NCBI GenBank assembly: GCA_017480485.1
Contig: JAFVAN010000001.1
Location: 1-64,000 of the forward strand
From: Ruminococcus sp.
GTDB lineage: Bacteria; Bacillota_A; Clostridia; Oscillospirales; Ruminococcaceae
DNA length: 64,000 nucleotides
Direction of reading: 5' to 3'
In this document: one piece after another, positions 9,299-20,700 of the stretch
Numbering within the stretch: the stretch's first letter is position 1
How the letters are laid out: every line of letters begins with the position of its first letter
Notes under the pieces: generated by a model
Databases searched by the model: none
The model's input: only the letters and a program-made list of their open reading frames with translations
What the model was told of the DNA's origin: nothing
Translations under genes and position numbers: made by a program

Positions 9299-10017
9299 TG
9301 AGCGCTCTGTGCGGGCTGAGCGGGAGTCTCTGTGACTTCAAACTTATAGCCGACGCCCCACACGGTCTTGAGAGCCCACTTGTCCGAAACGCCCTCGAGC
9401 TTTTCGCGAAGCCTCTTGACGTGAACATCTATCGTTCTTGAGTCGCCGTAATATTCAAAGCCCCAAACCTCGTCCAGAAGCTGGTCTCTTGTATATACCC
9501 TGTTGGGATTGGAGGCGAGGTGGAAAAGCAGCTCAAGCTCCTTGGGGGGCGTGTCAACTACCTTGCCATCAACTCTCAGCTCATATCTTGTCATATTGAC
9601 CGAGAGCTTGTCGTACTTGACCTCCTTGACCTCCTGCTCGCCTGAGCCCTGTCCCACGCGGCGGTAAACGGCCTTGATCCTGGCAATTACCTCCTTGGTG
9701 TCAAAGGGCTTTACGATATAGTCATCAGCGCCCAGCTCGAGGCCAAGCACCTTGTCGAAGGTCTCGCTCTTCGCGGTGATCATGATGATCGGAACGTTAG
9801 ATTTCTTTCTGATCTCGCGGCAAACCTGCCAGCCGTCGATCCCGGGGAGCATAATGTCCAGCAGGATGATGTCGGGCTTCAGAGCGTTATACTTGACAAC
9901 AGCCTCCTCGCCGTCGTGCGCAAGTATCACCCCATAGCCGTCCTTCTCGAGATAGAGGCGCAGGAGCTCACAGATGTTCTTATCGTCGTCTACTACCAGT
10001 ACCCGTCCAAGTGACAT
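9295..10017 (-). CDS. OmpR/PhoB-family response regulator
   Basis: The protein has 240 residues. The receiver domain has acidic D10/D11/D12, phosphoacceptor D54 (LLDIMLPG), T81 and K103 (VKPF). The C-terminal winged helix is of the Trans_reg_C type (GVGYKFE near 225). It is the first gene of the operon with the kinase and HtrA, behind a perfect promoter. A PhoP-like TTAACA/TTTACA repeat pair 330 nt upstream may be one of its sites, but that is inference. Confidence 0.95.
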   Translation of the reverse strand: MSLGRVLVVDDDKNICELLRLYLEKDGYGVILAHDGEEAVVKYNALKPDIILLDIMLPGIDGWQVCREIRKKSNVPIIMITAKSETFDKVLGLELGADDYIVKPFDTKEVIARIKAVYRRVGQGSGEQEVKEVKYDKLSVNMTRYELRVDGKVVDTPPKELELLFHLASNPNRVYTRDQLLDEVWGFEYYGDSRTIDVHVKRLREKLEGVSDKWALKTVWGVGYKFEVTETPAQPAQSAQ

Positions 10018-10062
10018 ATTACTTCCTCCTTTATATTTTCCTATTTATTTTCTAACAAATAC

Positions 10063-10091
10063 ATTATAACAGATTATTCTCATTCTGTCAA
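10063..10091 (-). promoter_or_regulatory. Promoter of the regulator-kinase-htrA operon
   Basis: Minus strand TTGACA (10091-10086), 17-nt spacer, TATAAT (10068-10063): a consensus housekeeping promoter, 46 nt before the response-regulator ATG. Confidence 0.85.
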
Positions 10092-10346
10092 TTATTATAA
10101 CGAACATTATTTAAAAACTAATGTATTTGAAAAAACTCAATAATAAATATATTATGATTATACCAAATTTCGAGCGCTATTTGTTGAACAAGATTTAAAC
10201 CAAATATTAACGTATTGTAAACTTAATCATTTTTTGACCGAGCGTTTACAAAAAAATAATAGTTTGGTGCGAACAATGCCGAAAAAGCCCGAAAGCTGCC
10301 TTTGCGGCGCTCTCTGGCCAACGCCCGAAAACACATTCAAGATTTG

Positions 10347-10363
10347 TTAACATATTGTTTACA
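10347..10363 (+). promoter_or_regulatory. PhoP/WalR-like direct repeat
   Basis: TTAACA at 10347-10352 and TTTACA at 10358-10363 are separated by 5 nt. This fits the TTHACA-N4-6 direct repeats bound by Bacillus PhoP, and the same stretch read as TGTTAA-N5-TGTTTA is 11/12 to the WalR box. Two further TTTACA-type hexamers flank it. The binding protein is inferred only. Confidence 0.35.
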
Positions 10364-10508
10364 CAAAACAGTAAACTTTTCTGCCCCTAAAAATGCTCTA
10401 ATAAACAGAAAGAGCAAAACAGCAAAAACGCGGTCGGCACCCGCTCGCCCTTGCTGCACGAACAAAAGAAATTAAAATATGACGATATATATTGAAAGGA
10501 ATGATCAA

Positions 10509-11456
10509 ATGAAAAAGTTTATCGCAGGCACTGCCGCAGCGCTGATGCTGTTCAGCCCCGCAGCCGACAAGCCCACCATCCCCTCGACTGTTAAAAAGAT
10601 AGGCCCCTACGCCTTCTGCTACAACTGTAACCTGCGCAGCATCACTATCCCCGAGGGCGTGACCGAGCTGGGAGAATACTCCTTCTACTAGGCAGGAAGC
10701 CTTGAAAAGCTCACCCTCCCCTCTACCCTCAAAACCATCGGGGACAGCGCCTTCCTTAACTGCTACTCCCTGTTTAACCTCACAGTCCCCCAGAGCGTGA
10801 CCAAAATGGGCGCCGACTGCTTCGGAACCGACTCGGACGGCAATTACGAGCGGGCCATCTACGGCAAGAAGGGCTCCGCCGCCGAGACCTACGCCAAAAA
10901 GAACGGCATCGACTTCCGCACAGGCAAGTCCATCGCCTCCTGCACAATAAGCATCCCCTACTACCAGTACACCTACACGGGCAACCCCATCACCCCAGAG
11001 GTTACCATCAAGAACGGTTCAACCAAGCTTGTGAAGGGCACCGACTACACGGTTTCATATTCCAATAACACCAAGGTGGGCGTTGCCACCATTAAAATAA
11101 CAGGCAAGGGCAATTACAAGGGCACCATCACAAAGACCTTTGTTGTAAAGCCCGCCAAGAACAATATAGTCTTGCTGACAAGCACAAAGGTCGGGGCCTT
11201 TACACTCAAGTGGACAAAGGGCACCGCAGGCACAGTCGGCTACGAGATCGCCTACAGCAAGGACAAGAACTTCAAAACAGGCGTAAATACGTGGACGACA
11301 ACGAATGTGTCGAAAACCAGCGAGAACTTTTCAAAGGTGCCGAAAAGCGGCGAAACATGGTATGTAAAGGTCAGAAGCTTTTACACCAAGGACGGCAAGT
11401 CCACCTCCACCCGCTGCGGCAATTACAGCAGCGTCCAGACTATCAAGGTAAAATGA
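10509..11456 (+). pseudogene. BspA-like leucine-rich secreted protein, amber-interrupted
   Basis: A start at 10509 (AGGA 8 nt upstream) gives a signal peptide (MKKFIAGTAAALMLFSPA). Two or three BspA-type leucine-rich repeats follow (IPSTVKKIGPYAFCYNCNL; LPSTLKTIGDSAFLNCYSL), then a bacterial Ig-like domain (YTYTGNPITPEVTIKNG) and an Fn3-like C-terminus. A TAG at 10689-10691 interrupts the reading frame in the middle of a repeat. The frame before and after is the same, so a single nonsense substitution explains it. The region between signal peptide and first repeat is also unusually short, suggesting an earlier internal deletion. No suppressor system is visible. Confidence 0.8.
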
Positions 11457-11526
11457 TGACGCTCATTAACTAAGCCCTCTTCAACTTTCAGATATGTATT
11501 CTTCCTTGTTTTGTTTGTTTTGCTTT

Positions 11527-11560
11527 CGCCTCGCCGGCAGGTCCGGCGGGGCAATTTTTT
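11527..11560 (+). terminator. Terminator after the BspA-like pseudogene
   Basis: Stem cctcgccgg/ccggcgggg with a 5-nt loop followed by caattttttt. A second, looser hairpin (aaaagccg...cggcttttt, 11599-11640) follows it. Confidence 0.75.
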
Positions 11561-11656
11561 TATATTTTATTGCTTTTATATAATGCTTATATAATATTAA
11601 AAGCCGCAAAGTAATAAAAAATTTATATTTTCGGCTTTTTACTGCCCTTAAAGTAC

Positions 11657-11685
11657 TTGACTTTTATCCGCTGTTGTATTATAAT
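11657..11685 (+). promoter_or_regulatory. Promoter of the giant surface protein
   Basis: TTGACT, 17 nt, TATAAT. The expected transcription start (~11692) lies downstream of an in-frame ATG at 11674, which supports the ATG at 11749 as the real start. Confidence 0.8.
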
Positions 11686-11748
11686 ATATTTTATAATAGT
11701 ATGACTATAAGCAAAATTTACATATTTTCCCTGAAAGGTCTATCAAAG

Positions 11749-14700
11749 ATGCGAAACCAAGTTAAAAAGCTGACAAACAGAATACTGAGTGCTGCTTGTG
11801 CCCTTTCGCTTTTCGCGGGCACCTATGCCTCGATGCTGCCTGTGTCCGAGGCCGCCGCAACCCCCCAGCAGGAGTATGCCCACACGGTGACGGTGTTCGA
11901 TATCGACATCAAGCAGGGCGCCGACTATTACAGCACCTACTATCCCGAGGACCCCCGTCCTGCGGACCCCGAGGACTCCTCTGTCACCCCGGGCGTGGTT
12001 TCTTTTACTAACCCCGACGGCAGCGGCGTCTATGTCTGGGAGGCCGACGCACCCACCGAGGGCCACAAGTTCGTTTATAACATCAAGTTCTCCGTCTCCG
12101 GCGAAGGCGCCACCGACCAGAAGCCCGATGACATGGATGAAGACAAATATAAAGAGGCCCGTGAGGCCGTTGGCGAGGAATTTGTAAAGATCCGCGTGCC
12201 TGCGCATATTTTGAAGCTCAATGGACAGGAGCACGCAGGCATAGCCATGAACGGCATGCTTCCCGACGAGCTGGAGATGCCTGTCCCCAACATCGAGGAT
12301 ATCCCCTACAAGCTGGTGGACGGTGAAAAGGTCTATTCCTCCGACCACGACTTTGTTTACAAGCTTGACGACAAGAAAGATGACGACCCATCCAACGACG
12401 AGTATATCATCTTCAACCTGAACCCCGTATCTGCGGGCGTTGTTTACGAGTTCCCCGTGGCCTATCAGACCAACTTCAAGACCTGGGAATATCAGGACAT
12501 CGGCGCATCCGCCCCCTGCTTTGCGACCTTGGACCTCAGGACTTGGCCCAAGAACGCAGATCCCGGCGTGTCTACCTATACCACCTATCTCGACGGCAGC
12601 GGCGAAAAGCCCAAGACCCGCGAGATCCCCGTATACATCGACACCACCGCCAAGATCAAGGACCAGAACAAGAGCGTAAGCAAGTCTCTGATGTCTGCCG
12701 AGGCTGCCCGTTCACTCACCGGCTTGTCAGGCGATGCCATTCAAGATAACTACCTTTACACCCTCTGGAACATCTCCACGGATGTGCAGGACGTTACACA
12801 GAAATACAACTTCACACTGAACGACGAACCCAAGGATCTGACGGGTACTGACGCCGACGGCAAAACCCACACCGTCAAGGGCGAGCTGGTGGCCATCAAC
12901 GTGGGCGCGGGCTGGACCAGTGTTCTGACTGCAAATACAGTCACGGGCCTCACCTCCACCAGCAGGCGCACGGACATGGTGCTCACCAGATACCCGATCA
13001 ACAACGACGGCGAAAACGAGGGCATCAACAGCCTTGAAAACGCCGCCAGAGATGCAGTATACACCGCAAAGAACGATTCCACAGGCACCGTTACCCCCGC
13101 AGACGGTCAGGACGCAGCCACCACCAAGGGCTCCAACGCCTCATTCCGCATCGAGTACAAGCTGCCCACCCTGCCACCCATCGAGGAAAAATACACCGCC
13201 GTTAAGTACGGCCTCTATAACAAGGGCCAGAACAGAGTTGGCGGTAAGAACAACATCACCAGCTTCGAGATGATGAAGCTTTCTAATGATGAGCCCCTGC
13301 CGGGTCTGCTCTATGAGACGGGCGCCACCGCTCATGCCTACGGCAGGACCATCGACAGCCTCAACGCCCTGCTGGGCGAGATGAAGGTCCCCGCTACCCC
13401 TGACACAGCGGGCAATGTCATCATCGACGGCGGCGCAAGAAAGTTTATTTTCGATATCAACAATACATCAAGCTTTACCCGCATACGCTGTGACGAGAAT
13501 GGTAACGAGATAGATCAAGAGATCGTCGCCATCACAAACTTCACCCCCGCCACCGAGGGCAAGCTGACCGGTGACGAGATCCTGGGCATCGCCGCCCAAG
13601 ACCTTGCCGACAATTTTTACGGCAAGAAGGACCTGAAATATGTCTTCGAGGATAAGGACTTCACAGTATCCAACATCCCCACCGACGCCACCAAGGCCGT
13701 AACAATGCCTCTGGACAAGGACGATTACACCATCACCTCCCTGCGCTACAATTACACTGCACGCAAGGCCAGCTATGACGCCGACAAGGTAGAGTTCTCC
13801 TACGTCAACGAGCTTGACCCCGACCAGAACAATGTTCTGGAATTCTGGGTGTTCGTTGACGACAACACCGAGCCTGTACTGGCCGCCACCTACAATGTAT
13901 GCACGGGCGATAGCAATATCATCAGGGACGACCTTGTCACCTCTGTGACAGACAGCCTTGTTACCTTTGCAGAGGACAGCCGCATCACTGGCTATCAGGT
14001 AAAGACCCACAACCATTACTTCCTTATCGAGCTCAAGACCTTCCCGGAGCTGAAGCTGCTGCCAAGCGAAAAGCTCTCCGGCCTGGTGACACAGGTAATG
14101 GACGACAAGGACATGGAGAACAAGCTGGCCATAAACAACAAGGCCAACTGGAGCGTTTTCTATGACTATACCAATATCTATTCCAGAAACATTACCGGCA
14201 CCGACTACATCGCGGACATCGTAAGAGACTCCAAGATCAGCAAGGAAGCCATCGGCGAGAAGTCCTCTATCCGCGGCCGCGACAACAAGGTATACCGCAG
14301 CCACAACGACACCCTTAACGGCCACTACGAGCAGGCTTGGAAGGTCTCCGTAAGCGAGACCGCCGACGGCGTCGAGGTCGATGGCGTGCTTGCAAGCAAT
14401 GTGCCTGTTGTACAGCAGTCCGGTATCTTCTACGACCTGCTGCCCGCCCACTCCGAAGTGATCCCCGGAAGCGTAAATGTCTATGTTGATACAAACAAGG
14501 ACGCCATCAACGAGAAGACCGCCTCTCTGCCTCCCACGGATTTTGAGATAATCAACAGTCCTGAATACGACAACTACAACGGCTCCGGCAAGAAGCTGCT
14601 GGTGATAAAGATCAACGTTCCCTGCCAGCAGAACTACGTTGTGTCCTACGTCACCGTGCACACCCACGAGGACCTGCAGGACTACGGCTCACTGGCGCTT

Positions 14701-17700
14701 AACACCGTGGCCTACCAGACAGGCAACGCCGACATCGGCGGCGGCTATCCCGACAACGGCGGAAACCACGCTGTTTCCATGTCGGACTACATCATTGGCC
14801 TTGACCCCGACAATGACGGCGCCAAGAGATTTATCTACGCCGAGGCTACACAGAACATCCTTGCCCTCTTCCCCACCTCCTCGGGTATCTTCAAGAAGGT
14901 GGCAACCTCCACCTCGCCTACCTACGGCAAGAGCGGCACAGTTCACAACGGCGAGACCTACTCCTACAGCATCCGTATGCAGAACTCCTCCTCCACGAAG
15001 GCGCGGGATATCGCCATCCTGGACTCTCTGGAGAACTACAGAACGGTTAACGGAGTGCGCTATAACTACGGTATTGACAGCGACCGCGGCTGGAACGGCA
15101 CCCTTGTGGGCGTTGACCTCAGCGGAATAGAGAACAAGTTCAATCAGTACATCGACGCCGACAAGGTAAACCACAGCACCACCAAGCTTGAAGACATCAA
15201 GCTCCTGCTCTATGTGGGAGATAACAAGGACGATATTGTTGACCTGAACGGCGAGGCCTATTCCGACACCGACGCCAGAATGTACCTGCTCAACAAGATA
15301 CTGGGCCAGGACAGCAAGCTTGAAGCCGCCCTGGAAAAGATGGCCAAACAGGCCCTTGAGGACCTGAAGAACGACCCCGACTTTACCATGGACGAAGCCG
15401 AGCAGACGGCCTTTAAGGAAAACTTCAAGACAGCGGCTAAGACAAAATACGATGCCGTTGCCGAAAAGTGGCGTGTCGTAGACTGGCGCACACTTGCCCC
15501 TGTGGACGGCCGCGGAGACATCGACCTTGAAAAGGTCTCGGGCCTTATCGTATACACAGGCACCCACTTTGTGCTGGGGGCCGGCGAAAGCCTGTCCTTT
15601 ACCGTAAAGATGAAGACACCGGACGAGGTCATCGTTGACAATTCCCCAGTCGATGTGGCAAGCGGCAAGTTCCTGCCGCCGAAGATCACCTATAACAACA
15701 TCTACCGCTCCTTCACCTCCGTCCCCGAAAGCGTGGCGGACACCTCCGAGGAAGGCGCTGTATATTACTACACCCACTATGACTACACCCAGCTGAACTA
15801 CAACGTTACAGGCGACCTCAACTTCTACAAGAAGGACGCAGTGACGGGCGAGGGCGTATCGGGCGTGCAGTTCAATCTCTCGGGCATCTCCGACTACGGC
15901 ACCATCTATGACGAGACCCTCTACTCTGCCTCTAACGGCGCTGTAAGCTTTATGGACCTTGAGCGCGGCACCTACAAGCTCATCGAGACCGTCACCGACC
16001 CCGACCACGTCCTTGACTCCACCGAAAAGACCGTTCAGGTTGACCCCAGAGGCAACGTGACCATCGTTACCATTGACGGCGTTGTTGTGCAGGACGAGAC
16101 CACCCACGATTACAGCATCCTCAACCAGCCCAGATATCACGGCGAGTTCGAGTTCTACAAGCGCGACAGCTACAGCAAGAACGGCATTGCAGGCGCGACC
16201 TTTATGCTCACGGGCATCTCGGACCACGACACCACCTATGAGGGCGACACCGCCCTTTACGCCACCAGCGACGCCTCGGGCCGCGTGTCCTTCGGCGATA
16301 TCGAGCGCGGCACCTATACCCTCACCGAAGTAAGCGCCCCCAACGGCTATGTCCTGCCCGAGAGCCGGACCTTTAAAGTCCAAGGCACAGGCACCAAGGA
16401 TGTGATCTTTAAGATACTCGACAACCCCGCAGCCGAAAACGACGGCGGCGAATACTCCATCCTCAACGCCCCCACAAGGAGCATGATGCTGCAAAAGGCC
16501 GACTCCATCACGGGAGGAGTGCTCAAGGACGGCCAGTTCACCATCACCGCCGACCCCGCAGACGCAGAGCTGAACACCGCCATCGAAAACCTTGCCGACG
16601 GACCCAACAACAGGTGGGAATTGCAGGACGGCAAGCGGACCCAGACCATTGACAATGCAAACACCTCCAACGGCTGCTACGACTTCACGCTGCTGCCCAA
16701 GGGCAAATACACCCTCACAGAGGACCGCGCCCCCTCGGGCTATACCAAGACGACAAAGACATACACCATTGAGGTGAAGCCCAATGCGGACGGCGACCTC
16801 GTTGTCGTGCTGCCCACGGATATGCAGTACATCAAGACCGCAAACGGAGGCTACGCCCCCGCCGACGAAAACGACGCCACATATTACCGCCTGACCAACG
16901 ATCAGGAATACACCCAGGGCAAGACCATCATCAAGTCCTGGATAGGCGGCCTCCAGTCCGCCCCCAAGTTCCCCTCCCTGCATTTGAGCAGCGAGAAGCC
17001 GGAGGAGAAGGCGAAGATCGCGACGATTTGGTCGAAGACTGATAACGGCAAGACCGGCTTAAAGCTGCTTATCGAAAACCATCAGTCAGAAATAACAGGC
17101 TTTGAAATGCACGAGCTTCCCGAAGGAATAACTCCTACAAGGACTGAGAATCCAAATCTTCAAATCGACCAGAATACAAAAAAAGCACTGGATACAGGTA
17201 CTGATACTTCATATGAAGATGAAACCGGTATCTTTTATGCCTGGTGGGATGACAACGCTAAGAAAGTCTATTGGTGGAGTGATGCCGATATAATCTACAT
17301 GCCTAAAGATTGTTATGCTTTTTTTGAAAGCATTGGTAACACCGGCTTCACATCTGTAGACCTTTCAAAATTTGACTTTAGCAGAGTAACGACAATGCGC
17401 AGAATGTTTTCAAAGTGTACCTCTCTGAAAACAGTAACTTTCCCTGAACACATAGATACTTCAAGCCTTATATATATGGGACATACTGAAGTTAATAACA
17501 GCAAAGGCAATTACGATGGTATGTTTGCAGGTTGTTCGTCCCTTGAAACTATCGATCTAAGTGGATTCGATACCGAAAATGTAATTACAATGGAGGAATT
17601 GTTCAGAGGATGTTCAAATCTTAAAAGTGTAAATTTAACCGGTCTCGATACAAGAAATGTTGTAAATATGCGGTTAATGTTTGCTGATCTTGGCAAATCG

Positions 17701-20700
17701 CTTAATTCTGCAGATTACATTGACCTCGATATAAGCAGTTTCAGCACTGAAAAACTTACAAATGTAACTGATATGTTTACCAGTGCGACCGGAATTAAAA
17801 AACTTTCTGTTGGCCCTAATTTCAAGCTGAATGCTGTAGGTCAAATATGTGATACCTCAGGCGGTGGTATCAGATTTAATCATCTTAAAAATCTGGAAGA
17901 ATTCAATGGAAGCCAATACTTGGAATGTAAAAAATGTACCTTACTTTGTGGTGCATTTGAAAATGTTGGAGAAAATATAAAAAATAATAATCTCGTTCTT
18001 AACCTAAGTGGATTATCAGGAGAAAACGTTACCAACTTGAACAATGTTTTCAAAAACTGCGGTGCAAAAGAGATAAATCTACAAAACTTCAATACTGAAA
18101 AAGTTGACACTGGTGTATCGTTCTTCTATGGATGTAAGCAGCTTGAAAAACTCACAATAGGAGAAAACTTTAAGCTTAACGGAGTCGCTCTTCTCGGTGA
18201 CTGGAAAAATGGTTCCTGCATCTTTGGTGATACAGTCAAATTAAAAGAATTTGTTGGCAGCCAATATCTGGAGTTAAGATCTGCAACACAACTTACTTCA
18301 ATGTTCCAGTCGTGCGGTAGCGATGTAGAAAATAATCAATTAGTATTAGATTTAAGCGGAATGGTTGCAAATAACGCAACAAGTACAAAAGCAATGTTCC
18401 AGTCATGTGGTGCCAAAACAATAAATATAGGCAATTTACAGACATCACAAGTTACTAACATGGCAAATATGTTCAATGGGTGTAGCGTAGTAACTGTATA
18501 TGTTGATCCAACAAAATGGTCTACATCCGGCGTAACGACATCAGATGATATGTTCAAGAACTGCTCCAAAATAAAAGGCGGAGCAGGCACAACCTATAAA
18601 GGTGCCGGAATAATATACGCTAAGGTTGACGGCGGTTCATCGGACCCCGGCTACTTCACCGACATAGCCGACAAGCCCGCCACCTCCTCCAACTCCCAGC
18701 CCGCCGGCTCCCCTGCCCCTGCGGCAGTGGCCAAGGCGGGGCGCTCGACCATCATCCTTCCCTCTGCGCCCTCCAACACCATTGTCTACGGCTCGTCGCC
18801 TGCGGCGGAGACCTATAAGAACTTCACCTTTACGAGCGAGACCGACCCCAAGGAGATCGAGGACGCGACCCCCGAGACCGTCACCGTCGGCAAGAGCTTC
18901 AAGTTTGAATACGTCACCGCCGACGGCAGCAAGGCCGAGGATGTCGAAATGGTAAGCGACACCGAGTACAAGGTGAAGGAGACCGTCACCATGACAGTCA
19001 TCACCACCTATCTGGACACCGACAGCAAATACTACACCGTCGAGCAGACCTACACCTATACCGAGCCCGTCATCGCCACTTGGACGCAGGTAACAAACAC
19101 CGCCCCCGCCCAGTGGTACTGTGAGCTCAGCGTGCAGAAGGCCGACGACGAATACTACGCTTGGGAGGACGTTGTCACGGACTTCAATTCCTCCAACGAC
19201 TCCAATAACACCGTCTACACCGTGGGCGCCGAGGACCAGCCCGTCATCACCAACACCTCGAAGACCGCCAAGGTGGGCGACCTGAAGATCACCAAGAAGG
19301 TCGACGGCGGCTCCCGCGTGAAGGACGAGTATTTCTGGGTCAAGGTAACAATGTACGAGGCTGACGGCACCACGCCCTACACCATGAAGCCCTTCGACGA
19401 GAACGGCGTGCACTACTACAAGATAAAGGACGGAGAGACCGTCATCATCAAGAGCATCCCCGAGGGCTATAAGTACACCGTCGAGGAACCACTTAACGAC
19501 ACCGACCACCCCATGCCTGCGGGCTATGAGTATGTCTCGGGCAATGTCACCGCCGACAGCAAGGGCACGATCACCGCCGCCACCCCCATGGAAGAGACCA
19601 TCACAAACACGGTGCTCACAACGGGCCTCACCCTCACAAAGGAGACCGAATACTGGCGTATGAAGGACGGCGTCCTCACAACGATCACCGAGCCCACGGA
19701 CGAGGAGCGCACCGCTTGGCAGAACATCGGCTTTAGCTACACCCTCACCTTCGAGGACCTGATCTCCGGCAAGGTATACCCCTACACCATCACGGGCAAC
19801 GGCGGAATAACAAACGGCACCTTCACCGCCAGCAAGACCAGCCCCGTGACAACGGTAGAGAACATCACCCTGAAGGGCGGCCAGACGCTGACCATCAACG
19901 GCCTGCCTCAGGGCGCAAAGTACTCCATCTCCGAGGCAAGCTTCACTCCCAGCGACCTCATCACCTATGAGGTCAGCACCACCGTGACCGGCGGCAACCC
20001 CTCCACGGGCGACACCTACGGCGTAGGGCCCAACACCCTCACCGCCACCGCCGATGCAGTTACCTACAAGAACATTAAACAGTCCAAACGCCCCGAGACC
20101 ATCGACGTGACCATCAACAAAGAATGGTACACAAGCGACGGCGAGAAGGTCACTTGGATGAAGAACGACAAGGGCCGGGTTGTAAAGTTCATCTGGGATA
20201 CCCAGAGCGGCACCTACATCCCAAGCGACGACGGCGCCCTCATCACTATGCTTGAGGGCACAAACACCGTTATCCCCAACAACTACCCCTCGTACCTTAA
20301 AGTTTACCTCGGCTCCGCGCTGAAATACGAGGTCGAGGGCCAACAGACGCTTTACTTCGACGTTACAACGGTCTACAGCCTCCAGTCGCTGCAGGCGACC
20401 TCTGCAAACAGCTGGAGCTACACCTTCACCGACCTGCCCAAATACGGCAGCATGGTGCTGGACGGCCAGACCGTTCAGCTGCCCTACGTCTACTTCGTCA
20501 CCGAGGATGAGCCTCTCGGCTTCGAGAGCTGCAACGATGAGGATGAGAAAACGGTGATCCGTTCCAGCCTCGGCAACGTCGAGTGCTACCTTGTGAACGG
20601 CGACACCCGCTCCTTCACCCTTAAAAACAAGGCCGAGGAGACCTGCGACCTCACCATCAGCAAGCAGGTAACAGGAAACCTTGGCAACCGTCAGGAGGAC

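Larger units (their letters stand above)
10018..10508. other. AT-rich intergenic region between divergent transcripts
   Basis: No gene. It holds the operon promoter at 10063-10091. Four copies of TTTACA or its complement lie at ~10215, 10245, 10358 and 10372, and one GC-rich patch (gccgaaaaagcccgaaag to gcggcgctctctgg, 10278-10318) could fold. I could not match that patch to a known riboswitch. Confidence 0.5.

Noticed and set aside
6459..10017. WalRK essential two-component system
   Set aside because: The kinase lacks the PAS domain and no walH/walI/walJ-type genes follow; only HtrA is shared with that cluster.
10278..10318. Cyclic di-GMP riboswitch candidate near the BspA-like gene
   Set aside because: The GC-rich patch lacks the conserved GEMM core and the linked gene is a pseudogene.
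10689..10691. Recoding of the TAG (pyrrolysine or suppressor readthrough)
   Set aside because: No context element or recoding machinery is visible; TAG serves as an ordinary stop elsewhere in the window (radical SAM, rlmA).
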